Assembly (NCBI GenBank): GCA_050084515.1 | Contig: CM114275.1 | Span: 16,244,001 to 16,308,000 of the forward strand | Length of the DNA: 64,000 bases | Direction of reading: 5' to 3' | DNA from: Blasia pusilla | Lineage: Eukaryota; Marchantiophyta; Marchantiopsida; Blasiales | Shown here: piece after piece, positions 36,741 to 47,689 of the stretch | Layout of the letters: the number at the start of each line of letters is the position of its first letter | How positions within the stretch are numbered: the stretch's first letter is position 1 | Made by a program: the position numbers and the translations under genes | Notes under the pieces: model-generated | Told to the model about the DNA's origin: nothing | The model's database searches: none | The model's input: the letters and a program-made list of their open reading frames with translations, nothing else

Positions 36741-39700
36741 CACTTGCTCGAAATCATAACCACAAGCAAGTATTCTACACCTCCTCCTGACCCCGACAGC
36801 TTCTCTGAAACCTTCAGCAAATCACTCCTCGCACACAAAGAACGCGCATTCGATCCTTTCTTTGTTTCAAATTATTGGAATAATCGGGGAAAACTGGTGA
36901 ACCGAATCTGCACAAGCGAGTACTGAGAAGACGTGAATCAGTAGTGCGCGAAGTCGATACATAACTCGATTTGTATGTCAGTGAGAATCTACAATAGGCG
37001 AGCATAGATTTTCCTTTCAGGGCAAGCAAGTCTGCGACGTTGGTGTTACTATGGCACGACTGTCGTGACTATTATCCCAATGTGATCCATGGAAGTCTCC
37101 ATATGTGTAAGAAAAGAATTCGTAAGTTTAGTTCCCGTGATCCATGGAAATCTGCTACGATGCAAGAAACTTGGAAGTTGGGAGCCTCGAATTCAAAACC
37201 ATCTCGCGAGAGAATCACAGGGAGCGAAAAGGTTAACGGTGAAGGAAAGGAAAATTCGAACCTACGGTCGTCCGGAAAGTTGTAAGAAATGTAAACCCTC
37301 CAGAAGTTGAACACTCTCAAAGAAAAGTGCTCGAAGTTTGAAAATCTATCAGAAAGAGTGTGAAGTACCTGCGAAGAAAACTGAGACGCTTCTTGTGACG
37401 TTCTCAAAACGTCCACAACTTCTAGCCTTTTCCGAAGCTCACTCCAGAATCTCTAGGCCGGTCAAGTCTAGTGGACGGAGCAGATTTAGATTTTGCCGCC
37501 GCTCCACCCATTGTAGAAAGTCGCGCTGCTCACACACCAGACTAGCCCTCGAAATCAACCAACAGCATCTGCTTAGCTGCTCCCAATGGTGGAAGTCGCT
37601 CCTGCTCGTTGAAGGGACTTCACAAGGGCAAAACTTGTGGCTGTGCACCACAGAAAAGTTGTTCACTGCGTATGTTATCGCCCTCAGCAACGTTCCCTTT
37701 TGGCCACATTCTGCAGAGAACACTAATAGCTCTTGCTAAAACACCACGGAGTGATCGGTTCTCGACAACGAACCTAGGGCACCTTCTTCGCTGCCGGCTA
37801 TCGTAGTCGGATACTTCAGTGTCACCTTCTTACGGAAGGGTCCCTCCTACTGCACCTGGTCAGTCCTCGATTCAGGACAAGCACTGCTGCTTAAATCAAT
37901 CCCCGATCAACCTTGGAAATCGCTTCCTGTCCTACCTCAAGAAAGGTGCGCAGCGTCGAAATTTGGGGGAGTGGGACCACTGCTTACATACTGTCGACCT
38001 TGGAAATCGGTGACTGCATTAGCCCCGGGATGGTCAGCAGAGAGCATGCACATTTGGTTTGCGTGTGGCGCCTGCTTCGATCCTATCAACCTTGGGAATC
38101 GCGCGCAACGTTGTTGTTACAACCGGAAAGGTGGATATTTGAAAATGGCTGCACCGAAAGCGAAACGATATTGGAATCGATCTCATGTGTTTCCTTCACT
38201 TGTTCACGCACCACTTTTTTTTATAGGGTACGTGAATGAAGTCGCACCCTAGCAATTAAACGTCGGTGCATTTTAGTGTGCGTAAAACGAAACGGCCCAT
38301 AAAAACCTGGATGGACTAAATACGTCATAAGTTTATAAGCTTGAAGATGTTTGTTATTTGAAGAGGTTCATTGTTTTGTTTAAATAATCTAGAAATATTT
38401 GTTCAAATCTAAATTTTTTCTTAAATCTTAAAAGAAGTAATAATATTCCGCTCTTCTAATTAATTTCATGAAGGAAGTCTTTCTTATTATCTAGTTTAGT
38501 TAGACAAAAGGACTGGTGTTTAGACGAGACAACCCAAAAGACATGTGTAGAATAGAGAGATGTTGGTTACTAAGACCCTGTTGCTAATAATATTATATAT
38601 AGATTTTTCAATTGAGTTTTGTAGTAATACCCCACTCCCCGAAATTATTCCACACCTCCATGAAAGTTTGAATAATATCTACTTATCCTCCCTCCATTCC
38701 TCCCACAAAAATAACATTCGCTAATTCAATCATTTCCTTCTTTCATTCTATTTCAATTTTCCTATCATGAAATTTCAATTGTTAGTTAAGGGAAAAAATT
38801 ATACTTATGTTATGATTTTGTCTTAAAATGCACATAGTGTTGCCTATAATGATAAACATTTGTGTTGAATATTTTTTCAAATGAAAATGGATAATTTTGG
38901 AAACCTAACTAATGGGAGGATGCACTTCCCTCTCCATCTCACATGTGTCTACTTTCAACCTTATTTTTGAAATTTTTTGTCATCCACTTTAGTATGGTTA
39001 AAAGAAAATTGTATTAAAATTTGAATCATACTAGATTGTGCATTTGGTACTTTACTAGTCCTAAAAATTCAAACTACAATTACAACCTTTGGACAAATGT
39101 GACAATTCAAGAGTTGAATTGCAGTTTAATATTTTATAAAAGAAAATTTAGTGCACAACCGTGCATAGCCAACCAATAATCATGATATCCACCATTTTTT
39201 AAAAGAATTCTTGTTGCTCATGCTACCAAAATGTCTTCTTGCTTTAGTTTTTCATAGATTTCTTTTTTTCATATTTCATCCTCCTTTAAGATTCTATTTT
39301 CGATGAGACATGAAACCTCTTATTTGAAGACAGAAAATTTTCTGATCCTTTGATTTTAAATTTTAAAAAAATATTATTGCCTCTTTGATTTTGGAAAAAA
39401 AAATGCCCTTTTCAAAACCACCAAACTTATGAAAGGAAATTATTCTCATCATTTTGAGAAAAAACATTCATTCCATCATGTTTATATTATGCCTCATCAT
39501 GTTTCATCCTACCTTTCTAAATTTTTTTAAAACATTGGTCAATCTTTCCTTCCCAATCAAATTCAAATATTTTTGGATTTTCTAAAATCAAGAGAATTTT
39601 TTTGTAGAATATTGGAAATTTAATGAACAAGAGAGAGACGGAGAAAATTGCAAGGAGTGGGAAAAAATAACCAATCTGTTCTTCAATATTATTGCCAAAA

Positions 39701-40340
39701 AAATGACCCTTTTTTAGTGTTCACTCCTCAACTTATTATAAGAAAAAAATTGAATCATAAGGCGAACAAGATTGTCATATGGCAATGAGAAAGGAGGACT
39801 CCGTCCATGATATATGGATGTTTGGATCATTTCTGGATATTTCTATAGAATACAATGGGTATGCACGTTGTCATAGTTATGTTCTTTTCAATTTCATTTT
39901 TTATATTGATGGAATTAATTGATAAATTATATGATTGATTCCTTATCCCTTGTTGTTTATAGTATATCAATTATGAACTCTTTGCTAACTTGCAGATAGT
40001 CTCATGTTGGAATCTTGGGATTTTCCAAGTTAAGCACCACATAAACACTTGCATGATGAATTGAGCTTGATTACCCACGTATCATTCTCTTATTATGTTT
40101 TAGATTTGCTCCGACTTCTTCTCCATAACCTGCATCATCTACCATGTGTACCAGAACCGGCCCCAAATGGAAGACATGTCCAAACATGATTGGTTCAGAT
40201 TGCCCAAGGGTCAATGGGATAATTGTTGGAAATGGAAAAGATACTTACATGATAGTATTCCGTCTTTATACGAAAGGGAAGATTCTCTTTCTCTCTATAC
40301 TAGTTTGATAAAACTAAACTTTACTTTTTAGTGATGCAGG
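36741..40340. other. Intergenic DNA between EAPP and PYM
   Basis: 36.7–38.25 kb has mixed composition, with ORFs of up to 133 codons but no known domain. Three related phrases (accttggaaatcg, accttggaaatcg, accttgggaatcg) lie at 37909, 37997 and 38089, a degenerate tandem repeat of about 90 bp. gtgatccatggaa recurs at about 37082 and 37138. 38.25–40.1 kb is AT-rich and featureless. A plus ORF at 40146–40331 may include an exon-like stretch. Confidence 0.4.
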
Positions 40341-40487
40341 ATGGCAAGCTTGGGACGATGGCCTGACTTTATGAAAGTTCGATCACTATATTCAAACCTG
40401 AGTTCTGGTCACCCAATGCACTCAGGAGCGACAGGAGGCTACGGCAATAAAGGTGGGAGTGCAGCAAATCCCACTGGGTTCCAATAG
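40341..40487 (+). CDS. Possible 48-residue small protein or exon
   Basis: An ATG directly follows an acceptor-like tgatgcag|g and opens 48 codons to a TAG. The product has non-random composition: MASLGRWPDFMKVRS at the N-terminus and a glycine-rich HSGATGGYGNKGGSAANPTG stretch near the C-terminus. I cannot assign a family. A plus-strand ORF upstream (40146 onwards, MYQNRPQMEDMSKHDWFRLP) also looks coding and ends near a possible donor (gg|gtcaat, about 40210), so the two could be exons of one small gene opposite the PYM/EAPP pair. It may also be chance. Confidence 0.25.
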   Translation: MASLGRWPDFMKVRSLYSNLSSGHPMHSGATGGYGNKGGSAANPTGFQ

Positions 40488-41696
40488 GGAGGAGCATTTG
40501 GACCTCAATTCCACTAGCTCCAAAACACCACAAACAGTGTGCAGGCCAGGCAGGCAGGCTCGACCGAGACCTCTGAGGAGCCTTGGTATCCAAGCGCTAG
40601 GTGGAGAGTCCAAAGAGGAAAACCCAAAAATAGCATTCATACGTGAGCCATCACTCTCAAGGCTTTTGTCACCAGACAGGAGGTGCTGTGGTAAAAAGAA
40701 ATATAATTCATTTCAGAAGGCTTACCAATAAAAAGAACTACAGTGAGAACCATAAATTTTCCAGTTCATTGCAGCCGTGGTGCAGATGCACTGGCCACCT
40801 AAGTGAAACACAGCGGCAGAAATCACTTTGAAGAGAGCTTCATTGGACTCATTGGTGAAACCTTGGATGGCAGTGACGCTAAGCACCCAAGTTCGAATTC
40901 TCTACCAATTACGATTGAAACTTCTCTCTTGAATGGCTCTGAATCCTATACCAAATGGAACTTCTCCCTCAAGGTAATTTCCGTAGAAATGCTACCCCTG
41001 GGAAAACGACAGGGTTAGCAATCCTGAGAAAACAGACACAGAGCAGTTTAAGGTGACCCTTCCCCAGTTCCATGAGATGAACCACACCTGCCAGGATGCA
41101 AAACTGTACCTGACGATGAATTAACCGGTCAGAACTTGCCCAAGTCATAAAAAACCCACCACAAACTCAACAGGTACTCCACTTTCACTACTTGTCATCT
41201 CCACAAGTGCTTACAGCTCCAATCTCAATTTTTTATATACTTGTTACAAATGTGGTGTGGCTTCCAAACCTTACCACCTCAGTAGAAAGGACTGCATGAG
41301 GTCTAGAAAAGGGTTTCTATCATGACCCTCTGAGGGGCTAAGAGACACGGACTGAAAGCCAATTAAACATGACTGATGCTTTCAATCAACCGGTCCTTGT
41401 TGGCCATTCAGAGAGTAGAGTCTCCCTACTGATGGAAGTCGCTTAGAAAAGAGACGGTTGTGTCCCCCGCTTCCTATAAACATTTCATGGCTGTGAACCC
41501 GATGTTAAAATTGTATGGATACAGCAACTCCTTTGAATTGGCATTTGTGCTATTAGAAACGTCTAAGTCCCTAATGCAGTGCCTAGCCCTAAGAACTACT
41601 GCAACTCTCCCCTCACCTTCATCCTCATCCGACTCTAAGATTACATCCATCCTCGTGTCTATTCTTTCAAGTTTTACAACACAAGGTATGATATTC
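40488..41696. other. Region 3' of PYM, no gene recognised
   Basis: Mixed-composition DNA downstream of the PYM stop codon at 41697; its right part probably includes the PYM 3' UTR. Short ORFs only. Confidence 0.4.
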
Positions 41697-43787
41697 TTAA
41701 AGTGTAGAAGAAAGTTGGACCTCCATGGCATGCAGTTCTTCCCTCCACATATCCAGTTTGGACAGCTTATCCAGTTGCTCTTGTGTCAAAGTGACCTTAC
41801 TTGAAGATGATGCCTGAAGGGTCTCTGTTGAGCGAATCTGTCAAGGGGCACATCAACAACACGGAAACAGAACCATGAAAAGATCATTCTGGGAAACAAT
41901 CTTGGCCCAGCAAGTATAATCAGGACCATGGACCACATTCAACATAGTCTCCACAACATAATAACGACTCCAACTCCCTCACACCTATTCTCTGAAAAGA
42001 GAAGATCCAAGTGTTCTCTCCAAGTAAGACAGTACTAAGTTTCCAACTCTCCAGGAACCTGCTGGGTCATAAGGCAAAAGGCGTTGGCCTATCAAAATGG
42101 CTACAAGAGTGATCACTAAGCACTGAAAATTGAGTCACATGTCCAGTGCAACAACAGACAAGTGGGGGATGGCAACAACGGCTCCGCCACACATAAAACT
42201 CTTTAGACCGTATCACACTATGCAACAAATACACAATCACCTGCCCGAATAGCCTTTCAGTCAGACATTGTCACCTTTTTGCGTAGGGCCCGGATTCTCT
42301 TCTCGAGATCAATCTTTCCAGAATTGCTCTCCTCTTGGGGGGCTCCTGTCACTTGTGTTGAGACAGTCAAGGAATCCATTTTCTCAACAACACCAGCGAC
42401 AGCATCTGCCTCTCTATGTTCCAATCCTTTTGAAAATGCCTTTTCGTCATCCCTGCCTTCAGAGGGCGTCACATTTGCTGTTGAGGTGCTAGAGACCATG
42501 GCCTGTATTAAGAGGACCATTCAGGAGCGCATGCCGCAAGATTATTGTGAGCAAACAATTAATTTGAGCTCTAGTACAGACCCAAAAAAGAAAACAAAGA
42601 ACACAAGTCTTATGTGCATCAGACTGCAATGAACCACCAATGCCTCCTGTTCAGAACGCCCTTGAATGTACTAGAGGAGAACAGGTGGGAAGACAGCTGT
42701 GGGTAGAATTGTGAGCTGAACTAATTATGCGGATGCACAAGAATTACCGTGCTCCAATGTCCTCGTATATACACTGAACATGGTCATTGGTCACCTTTGT
42801 CATCAGTGCTGGAAGCTTCCAGACGGGGGCGATGTGAACCAGTAACTACGGCATCCTACAAATCCCTCTTCTTGCTCTTTACTGGGCTCTTTATCGCATC
42901 AGGGTTTCTTCTCATGAGCCATCAATTACTACATAGCACGTCTCGAAAGCATTACGGTCTCATTCACTCGACCGTAATGTTACCTTCATTCCCAAAACAT
43001 AAACCCACACTCCCGCTCATCTTCTCTACCCTGGAATTCATCGTCTGACTCTCTCCCTACCTCAGCTGGAAGGGGCAAGTATCAAACGGACAGCACCTGC
43101 TGCTTTTTTTCCTTCCTCTTCTCATTCTTCTTCGCCGCTTTTGTTTTCGGCTTCGAAGCTGTGTCGGGATCATACCCCGGAGGCACTAACGGCTTCCCAT
43201 GCTTCAACTGCGCCCCAAAAACACAGACACTGTTACCAAATAGACGATAGCACATCAGCAACCTCGTTGCTGTAGAACTTCTAAACTAATCATGAAGCTC
43301 AACCCTGAGCTGGCTGCTGCCGTCCAAGAATCGACTTCGCATGACATAGAGTGTGACCCAGAGGATGGCGTAGCTGGAGAAAGGCCCAAGAATTCACGGA
43401 TGCACAGAGGCTCCACACTAATGGCAATCGAGGAGCTGCAGCCGAGAGAAAAAAAAGGCATTTGAGGCCGTGACGAAGAAGAACCCCGCACGTAACCAAA
43501 CCAGACCGACGCACAGCCAATTAAGCAACCACCACCTTGATCCACATTGCAAGCATGTACAGAATTTCCACATAAACAGCAGTCGGGGGGTGTGAGAGCC
43601 ACGGGAAATAATAACAGAAGAGGAAAAAGAGACTCACTAGAGCACCCTTTGATTGATAAACCGCAACTTCGTCTTGGGGAGTGTAACCCGCACGGATGCG
43701 CACAGGTTTGCGGAGCGTGCCATCCGGTCGCCTCGTGGCAGCTAAAATCCGCTCCCCTTCTTTCTGTGTCTCCACCGCCCCACTCAT
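41697..43787 (-). CDS. PYM: PYM / WIBG homologue (partner of Y14 and Mago), four exons
   Basis: Exons 43787–43638, 43207–43097, 42502–42275 and 41837–41697 are separated by GT–AG introns of about 430, 594 and 437 bp. All junctions are in phase 0, giving 209 residues, close to the usual plant length. Residues 10–45 carry the Mago–Y14-binding signature (EGERIL, TRRPDGTLRKPVRIRAGYTP, DEVAVYQSKGAL). Exon 2 has PPGYDPDTASKPKTKAAKKN and a lysine-rich tract. Exon 3 ends DLEKRIRALRKK. Exon 4 has LTQEQLDKLSKLDMWREEL. In known systems PYM strips exon junction complexes from spliced mRNA and contacts the small ribosomal subunit. The start at 43787 is chosen because it places MSGAVETQ just before the conserved block; an in-frame ATG at 43808 is the alternative. 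No disabling mutation was seen. Confidence 0.93.
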
Positions 43788-44050
43788 CCTACCGTCGCAC
43801 CACTTCACCTCCTGTCACTCCGAGCCTATCACCTATCACCGCCTTCCTCCGCTCCTCCTCCTCCTCCTCCCCCTCCTTCGTCGTTTCACAGCTCCTCGGC
43901 TCTCACGCATCTCTCCATCTCCACCGCCTCTCGCTTCCATCAGTCACCGTGCCCCGCTCGCTGCATTTACGTAGTGCGTGCCGCATTCCACCACATCAAT
44001 TTGTGTTCGCACTGCGCAGATCTTCCTCCGTTTCGGGAACCTAAACCCTA
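43788..44050 (-). promoter_or_regulatory. Probable PYM 5' UTR/promoter with CTC repeat and telo-box
   Basis: Immediately upstream of the PYM start is a pyrimidine/purine-biased, GC-rich stretch with a ctcctc run (about 43850–43871) and an aaacccta telo-box (44043–44050). Telo-boxes are frequent in plant promoters of translation-related genes. No TATA box was identified; the assignment rests on position. Confidence 0.45.
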
Positions 44051-44559
44051 TCTTGCCAACAACTATGAGATTTCCATCAGCACCTGCTGAGTTCCTGCCA
44101 TACTGTCCTGTAAAGGCATTATTCGGCATCTTCTCTATTCTTCCCTCCCGACCAATGTACGCGTGCATTAAGGGGCGTCTCAAACTGGCCCCCGGACGTC
44201 CAGATCTCTTGTCCCGTAACAGGACACATGTGCGGATCGTAGTATTTCCATTCTTCTTATTTATCATTTTAAGAAATCTAGTGTTTTCCTTTCTTCTTTT
44301 TTCTCGTAATGGCCCTGATTACTGGTCGATTCCGGTGCAAACGTTACAAGTTATTCTGCAAGTAATTTCTCAATAGTGGGATGTGAATAAAGATGTGAGC
44401 AATAATAAAAACATTTGGACTCAAATTTTCCACGTTAGTATTAGTTAAATTTTTTTAGCAGCGACTCAAAGTGCGGTTCCACCAGTTCTTTTAAAGTGGA
44501 TTGCACAACTTTGTCAACCGTCGAATATTAGTAATTTCTCTGCTCTTCCCTGTGTAAGT

Positions 44560-44960
44560 CAGGTTGCACACTGACAATTTCCATGTCCGTGCAGGCCCGG
44601 GTACCCACGGCCCTCACTCGAGCCCGCTCAGAGCCCACCGCGTAAATCGGGCAGACGGAGCCTGCACCCGTTGTGCGACCCACGGCAAGCCCACAGGGCG
44701 AGTTTTTCTCCCATTGGACGGGCTCACGGCCCATACCCCGCCCCCAAACCCGCCATGCAAACCCGGTACAGGCCCTGTTGTTCGCTATGCAGGGTGCGGA
44801 CGGGCCTTGCCTGGCCCTGAGCCCGCCTCCATGCTGCCATACAAGCCTGCCATGGGCCGAGCAACATGTGATGGCTCCATCAGCCCGGGTCTATGTGGCG
44901 GGCTCTGGGCAGGCTCACATGCGAGACGGGAATGTCCGGGGATATTCCCACACTTGTCCG
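44560..44960. repeat. GC-rich gcccg/gggcc low-complexity repeat
   Basis: Repeated short blocks such as gagcccgctcagagccc, caagcccacagggc and ggcgggctctgggcaggct give a degenerate gcccg-rich tract embedded in AT-rich DNA. ORFs here (44564–44983, 44673–45125) are proline/alanine/cysteine-rich by-products. This type of tract occurs in some plant repeats; the origin is unknown. Confidence 0.6.
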
Positions 44961-45600
44961 TTTCCGTGCAACCTTGGTGTTAGTGTTAATGCTCTCTATG
45001 TCGTGTTTCTTCTCTCATGGCCATGTTACTCCCCAGTGATAATGCTCTCCATGGCCTCATATAGTGTTTCTTCCATTTTCTTCCTCCGTGTTAGTGCTTC
45101 TTCGAGCTGTGTTAGTATTTTTTAGCATGCCGTATGTATTAAATTTTGGTTAAAAAAACCCAAAACCAGGGCCGATTTTAAGAAATGTTTACCCATCATG
45201 TAGCCTCATTGCACGGGTTACGATTATGAATCTACAATACTGGTCCTAACCCCTAAAGGAGAACTAAACGGCCTACTTTGCATGGAAGATGATGTAATGC
45301 CCAACTTTAGTGTGAGATGCACCATGCAAAATTCATCATAGTACAAATGCCCCAAAAATATAGTAGAAGAATGCATGTAAGTGCAAGAGCCAAATGCCAG
45401 CCATGAATGGGGAGGGGTGGCTAGTAGTAATGTAAAGCATGGGGCCAAATTAAGAGAGTAACAAGTAATACACAAAGAATAACTCACCACGAGGATATAA
45501 TAACACTAGACACAAACCACATAACCAATAGTTAACATGGGGAAAAAAGAAACCAGTAGTTAACACAAGGGAAAAAATATGTATCTCAAGGTTTACATCT
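44961..45600. other. AT-rich spacer
   Basis: No recognisable coding sequence until traces of the plus-strand Ty3 element begin at about 45.6 kb. Confidence 0.4.
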
Positions 45601-45699
45601 ACATCTGGAGTCAAGAGAAACACACGAAATAGGATGAATTCCTGGACCATATAATCAAGAAATAGGGCTCCCTTGTAAGGATTGCAAAGAAAGATCCAT

Positions 45700-47620
45700 C
45701 TTGATGAGGGGACATTCTAGGTTCCTCATTGGATCTCAAAGAATCCTTTTTAACCTCCCAATAGTTGGTTAAGGGAATAGATACTAGATGGTTGATGCCC
45801 AAACGAGAGAAATCTCCAACTCATTACATTAGAGGGAGCAAACTCAATTTAATCATATCTAAAGGAGGAAGGCATTTAGAATGAACCGCTTGACATGGAT
45901 TCTCAACCCATAAGTAGCTTAGAAACGTCAAATGCGATTGCAATATGTGACCTTTGTTGCACTCACTAGCCTTGTGTCTGCTAAGATGGTATAGGAAATG
46001 GTTAGAGAAAAATTCACTTGAGATCGAGAGAGCAAAGGTGATAGAGAGAGATATCCATAGACATGATGGGATGTACGTGATCATGGTGCGACTAGATATG
46101 GCGGCCATTGCAATTAGCATGGTGCACAATGTTGGACATTAAGGAGCATCGATTGATTAGATGTGTGATTTGGTTTTAGATGAGCAGTAAAGTCTATTGG
46201 TATTTACAAGGTTGCATCGTAGCAACCAAAACCCGTGCTAGAGAGTCCTACCACAATCACGATGGAAACTTGGGAAATTGATATTAGTCTTAAGTGGACC
46301 AAAGGAGATCGCCGTGAGATATATTGGTTCCTAAGGAGTCATAGGAGTTTTTTTGTATTTAGAATGCATGATTTGGATATGTTGAGGGGTCTAGGGATCT
46401 ACATTGAGTTTTCTAGCAATACATTAATCTTTTGACGACCTTATAGACATATTGACATAGAGAAGGATCTCATTTTGAGAAGGAGCTAAGACTTGGTTAA
46501 GGAATGAGATATTTCATGGGGAGTATGCATCTGCCATAATCATGCCCTCTAAGAAGGATATGCATGATAACTAGACTAATAGGCCAATGTGTGGAGATCG
46601 ATTACATGCCTATCAATTGGCATACATATTCCGATAGGTATGCAATGCCTACTCCATAGGAGATCCTTGATGCTATTGGGCATGTAAAGGTCTTCTTTTT
46701 CTTTAGATATTTTAGCTGGATATTATGAGTTTCAAATTAGAGTGGAGGAAAACTAGAGGACGTTATTTTGGGGCATCAATCCTCACGGGAAGGATTATTT
46801 GTACCATTGGCGATTCTCACCATTTGGGTTAAAGAATGCTTTGAAGGAGTTCAAGAGGGGCATGGATGGGATCTTGGCAAGTCTGGGTTTTTCAGGGTGT
46901 TATATTGATGACATCGTAGTCTTTATTGGCACGGTTGAGGAGCATGACAACATCTTGCATAGGTGTTTAGATGATTGTAGTTACGCGGATTGAAGCTATG
47001 TCTAGGCAAGTACAAGTTCTTCTATGATTAAATTGAGTACTTGGATCTTACCATATATTCACGTGGCCTTGGTATTTATCAAAGAAGGATAGGGGCTATC
47101 TCATACATTTCTTTACAAATATGAGTCGAGTTCACGCGTTCATGAGATTGGAAAACTTCTATCGATAATATACCAAGGGATTCAATGCGTTTGTAAAGCC
47201 CCTAACCTTGTTGACCAACGTGGATCATGAATGCAGCATTAGTGGAAGTGGGGGATGAGTAGGAGAGAATACATCAACAACTTAAGGATAGATTGAGTTA
47301 TTTGCCTATCTTGAAGAGATTTGTCAAGTGGCGTCCTTTCCAACTACACATATATTGGAGTATGTTGGGTTGGAAGACTAAAAAAGGCTACATATGGGTT
47401 AAGTTGTAACCCATGCCCGAGTCAACAAGATGCGATTGGAGCCTTCTGGCATGTGAGAGTGACAAGGAGATGATGCATGGATTGCACACATCCACTTATT
47501 TGGGTTTGTTGGTTAGGGAGAGCCATGTTGTGTTGAATTTCCTCTTTCAATGTCATAAATTCTTGCTTGTTTACATTCACACAAATTGTTTCTACATACA
47601 TTGAGGTCGGCCACACCTAT
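45700..47620 (+). pseudogene. Ty3/gypsy fragment: methyltransferase end, RT, linker (copy C)
   Basis: On the plus strand the tail of the DNA methyltransferase is recognisable (MNRLTWIL near 45882–45905). Then comes the linker LESPTTITMETWEIDISL (from 46238), followed by the RT N-terminal region (WFLRSHRSFFVFRMHDLDML, LRGLGIYIEFSSNTLIF). The RT core spans about 46520–47000, with HWRFSPFGLKNALKEFKRGM and an intact YIDDIVVF catalytic motif (about 46904–46927), then the thumb (FVKWRPFQLH near 47330). At about 47370–47420 the sequence jumps from just after the RT to a point downstream of RNase H (NPCPSQQDA, SDKEMM), so RNase H has been deleted. Multiple stops and frameshifts make it non-functional. 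Confidence 0.8.
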
Positions 47621-47689
47621 CTTTCAATAAGCCTTATCACACTCTCTTATAATAAGTTATTCGAGGGAACTCCCTCAAGAATGGCTACA

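Noticed and set aside
43547-44044. 165-codon plus-strand ORF over the PYM first exon
   Set aside because: It is antisense to the conserved PYM N-terminus and its GC-rich upstream region, and its serine/proline-rich composition is a by-product of CTC repeats.
44564-45125. 139- and 150-codon cysteine/proline-rich ORFs
   Set aside because: They read the gcccg-rich low-complexity tract in different frames and do not resemble a protein family.
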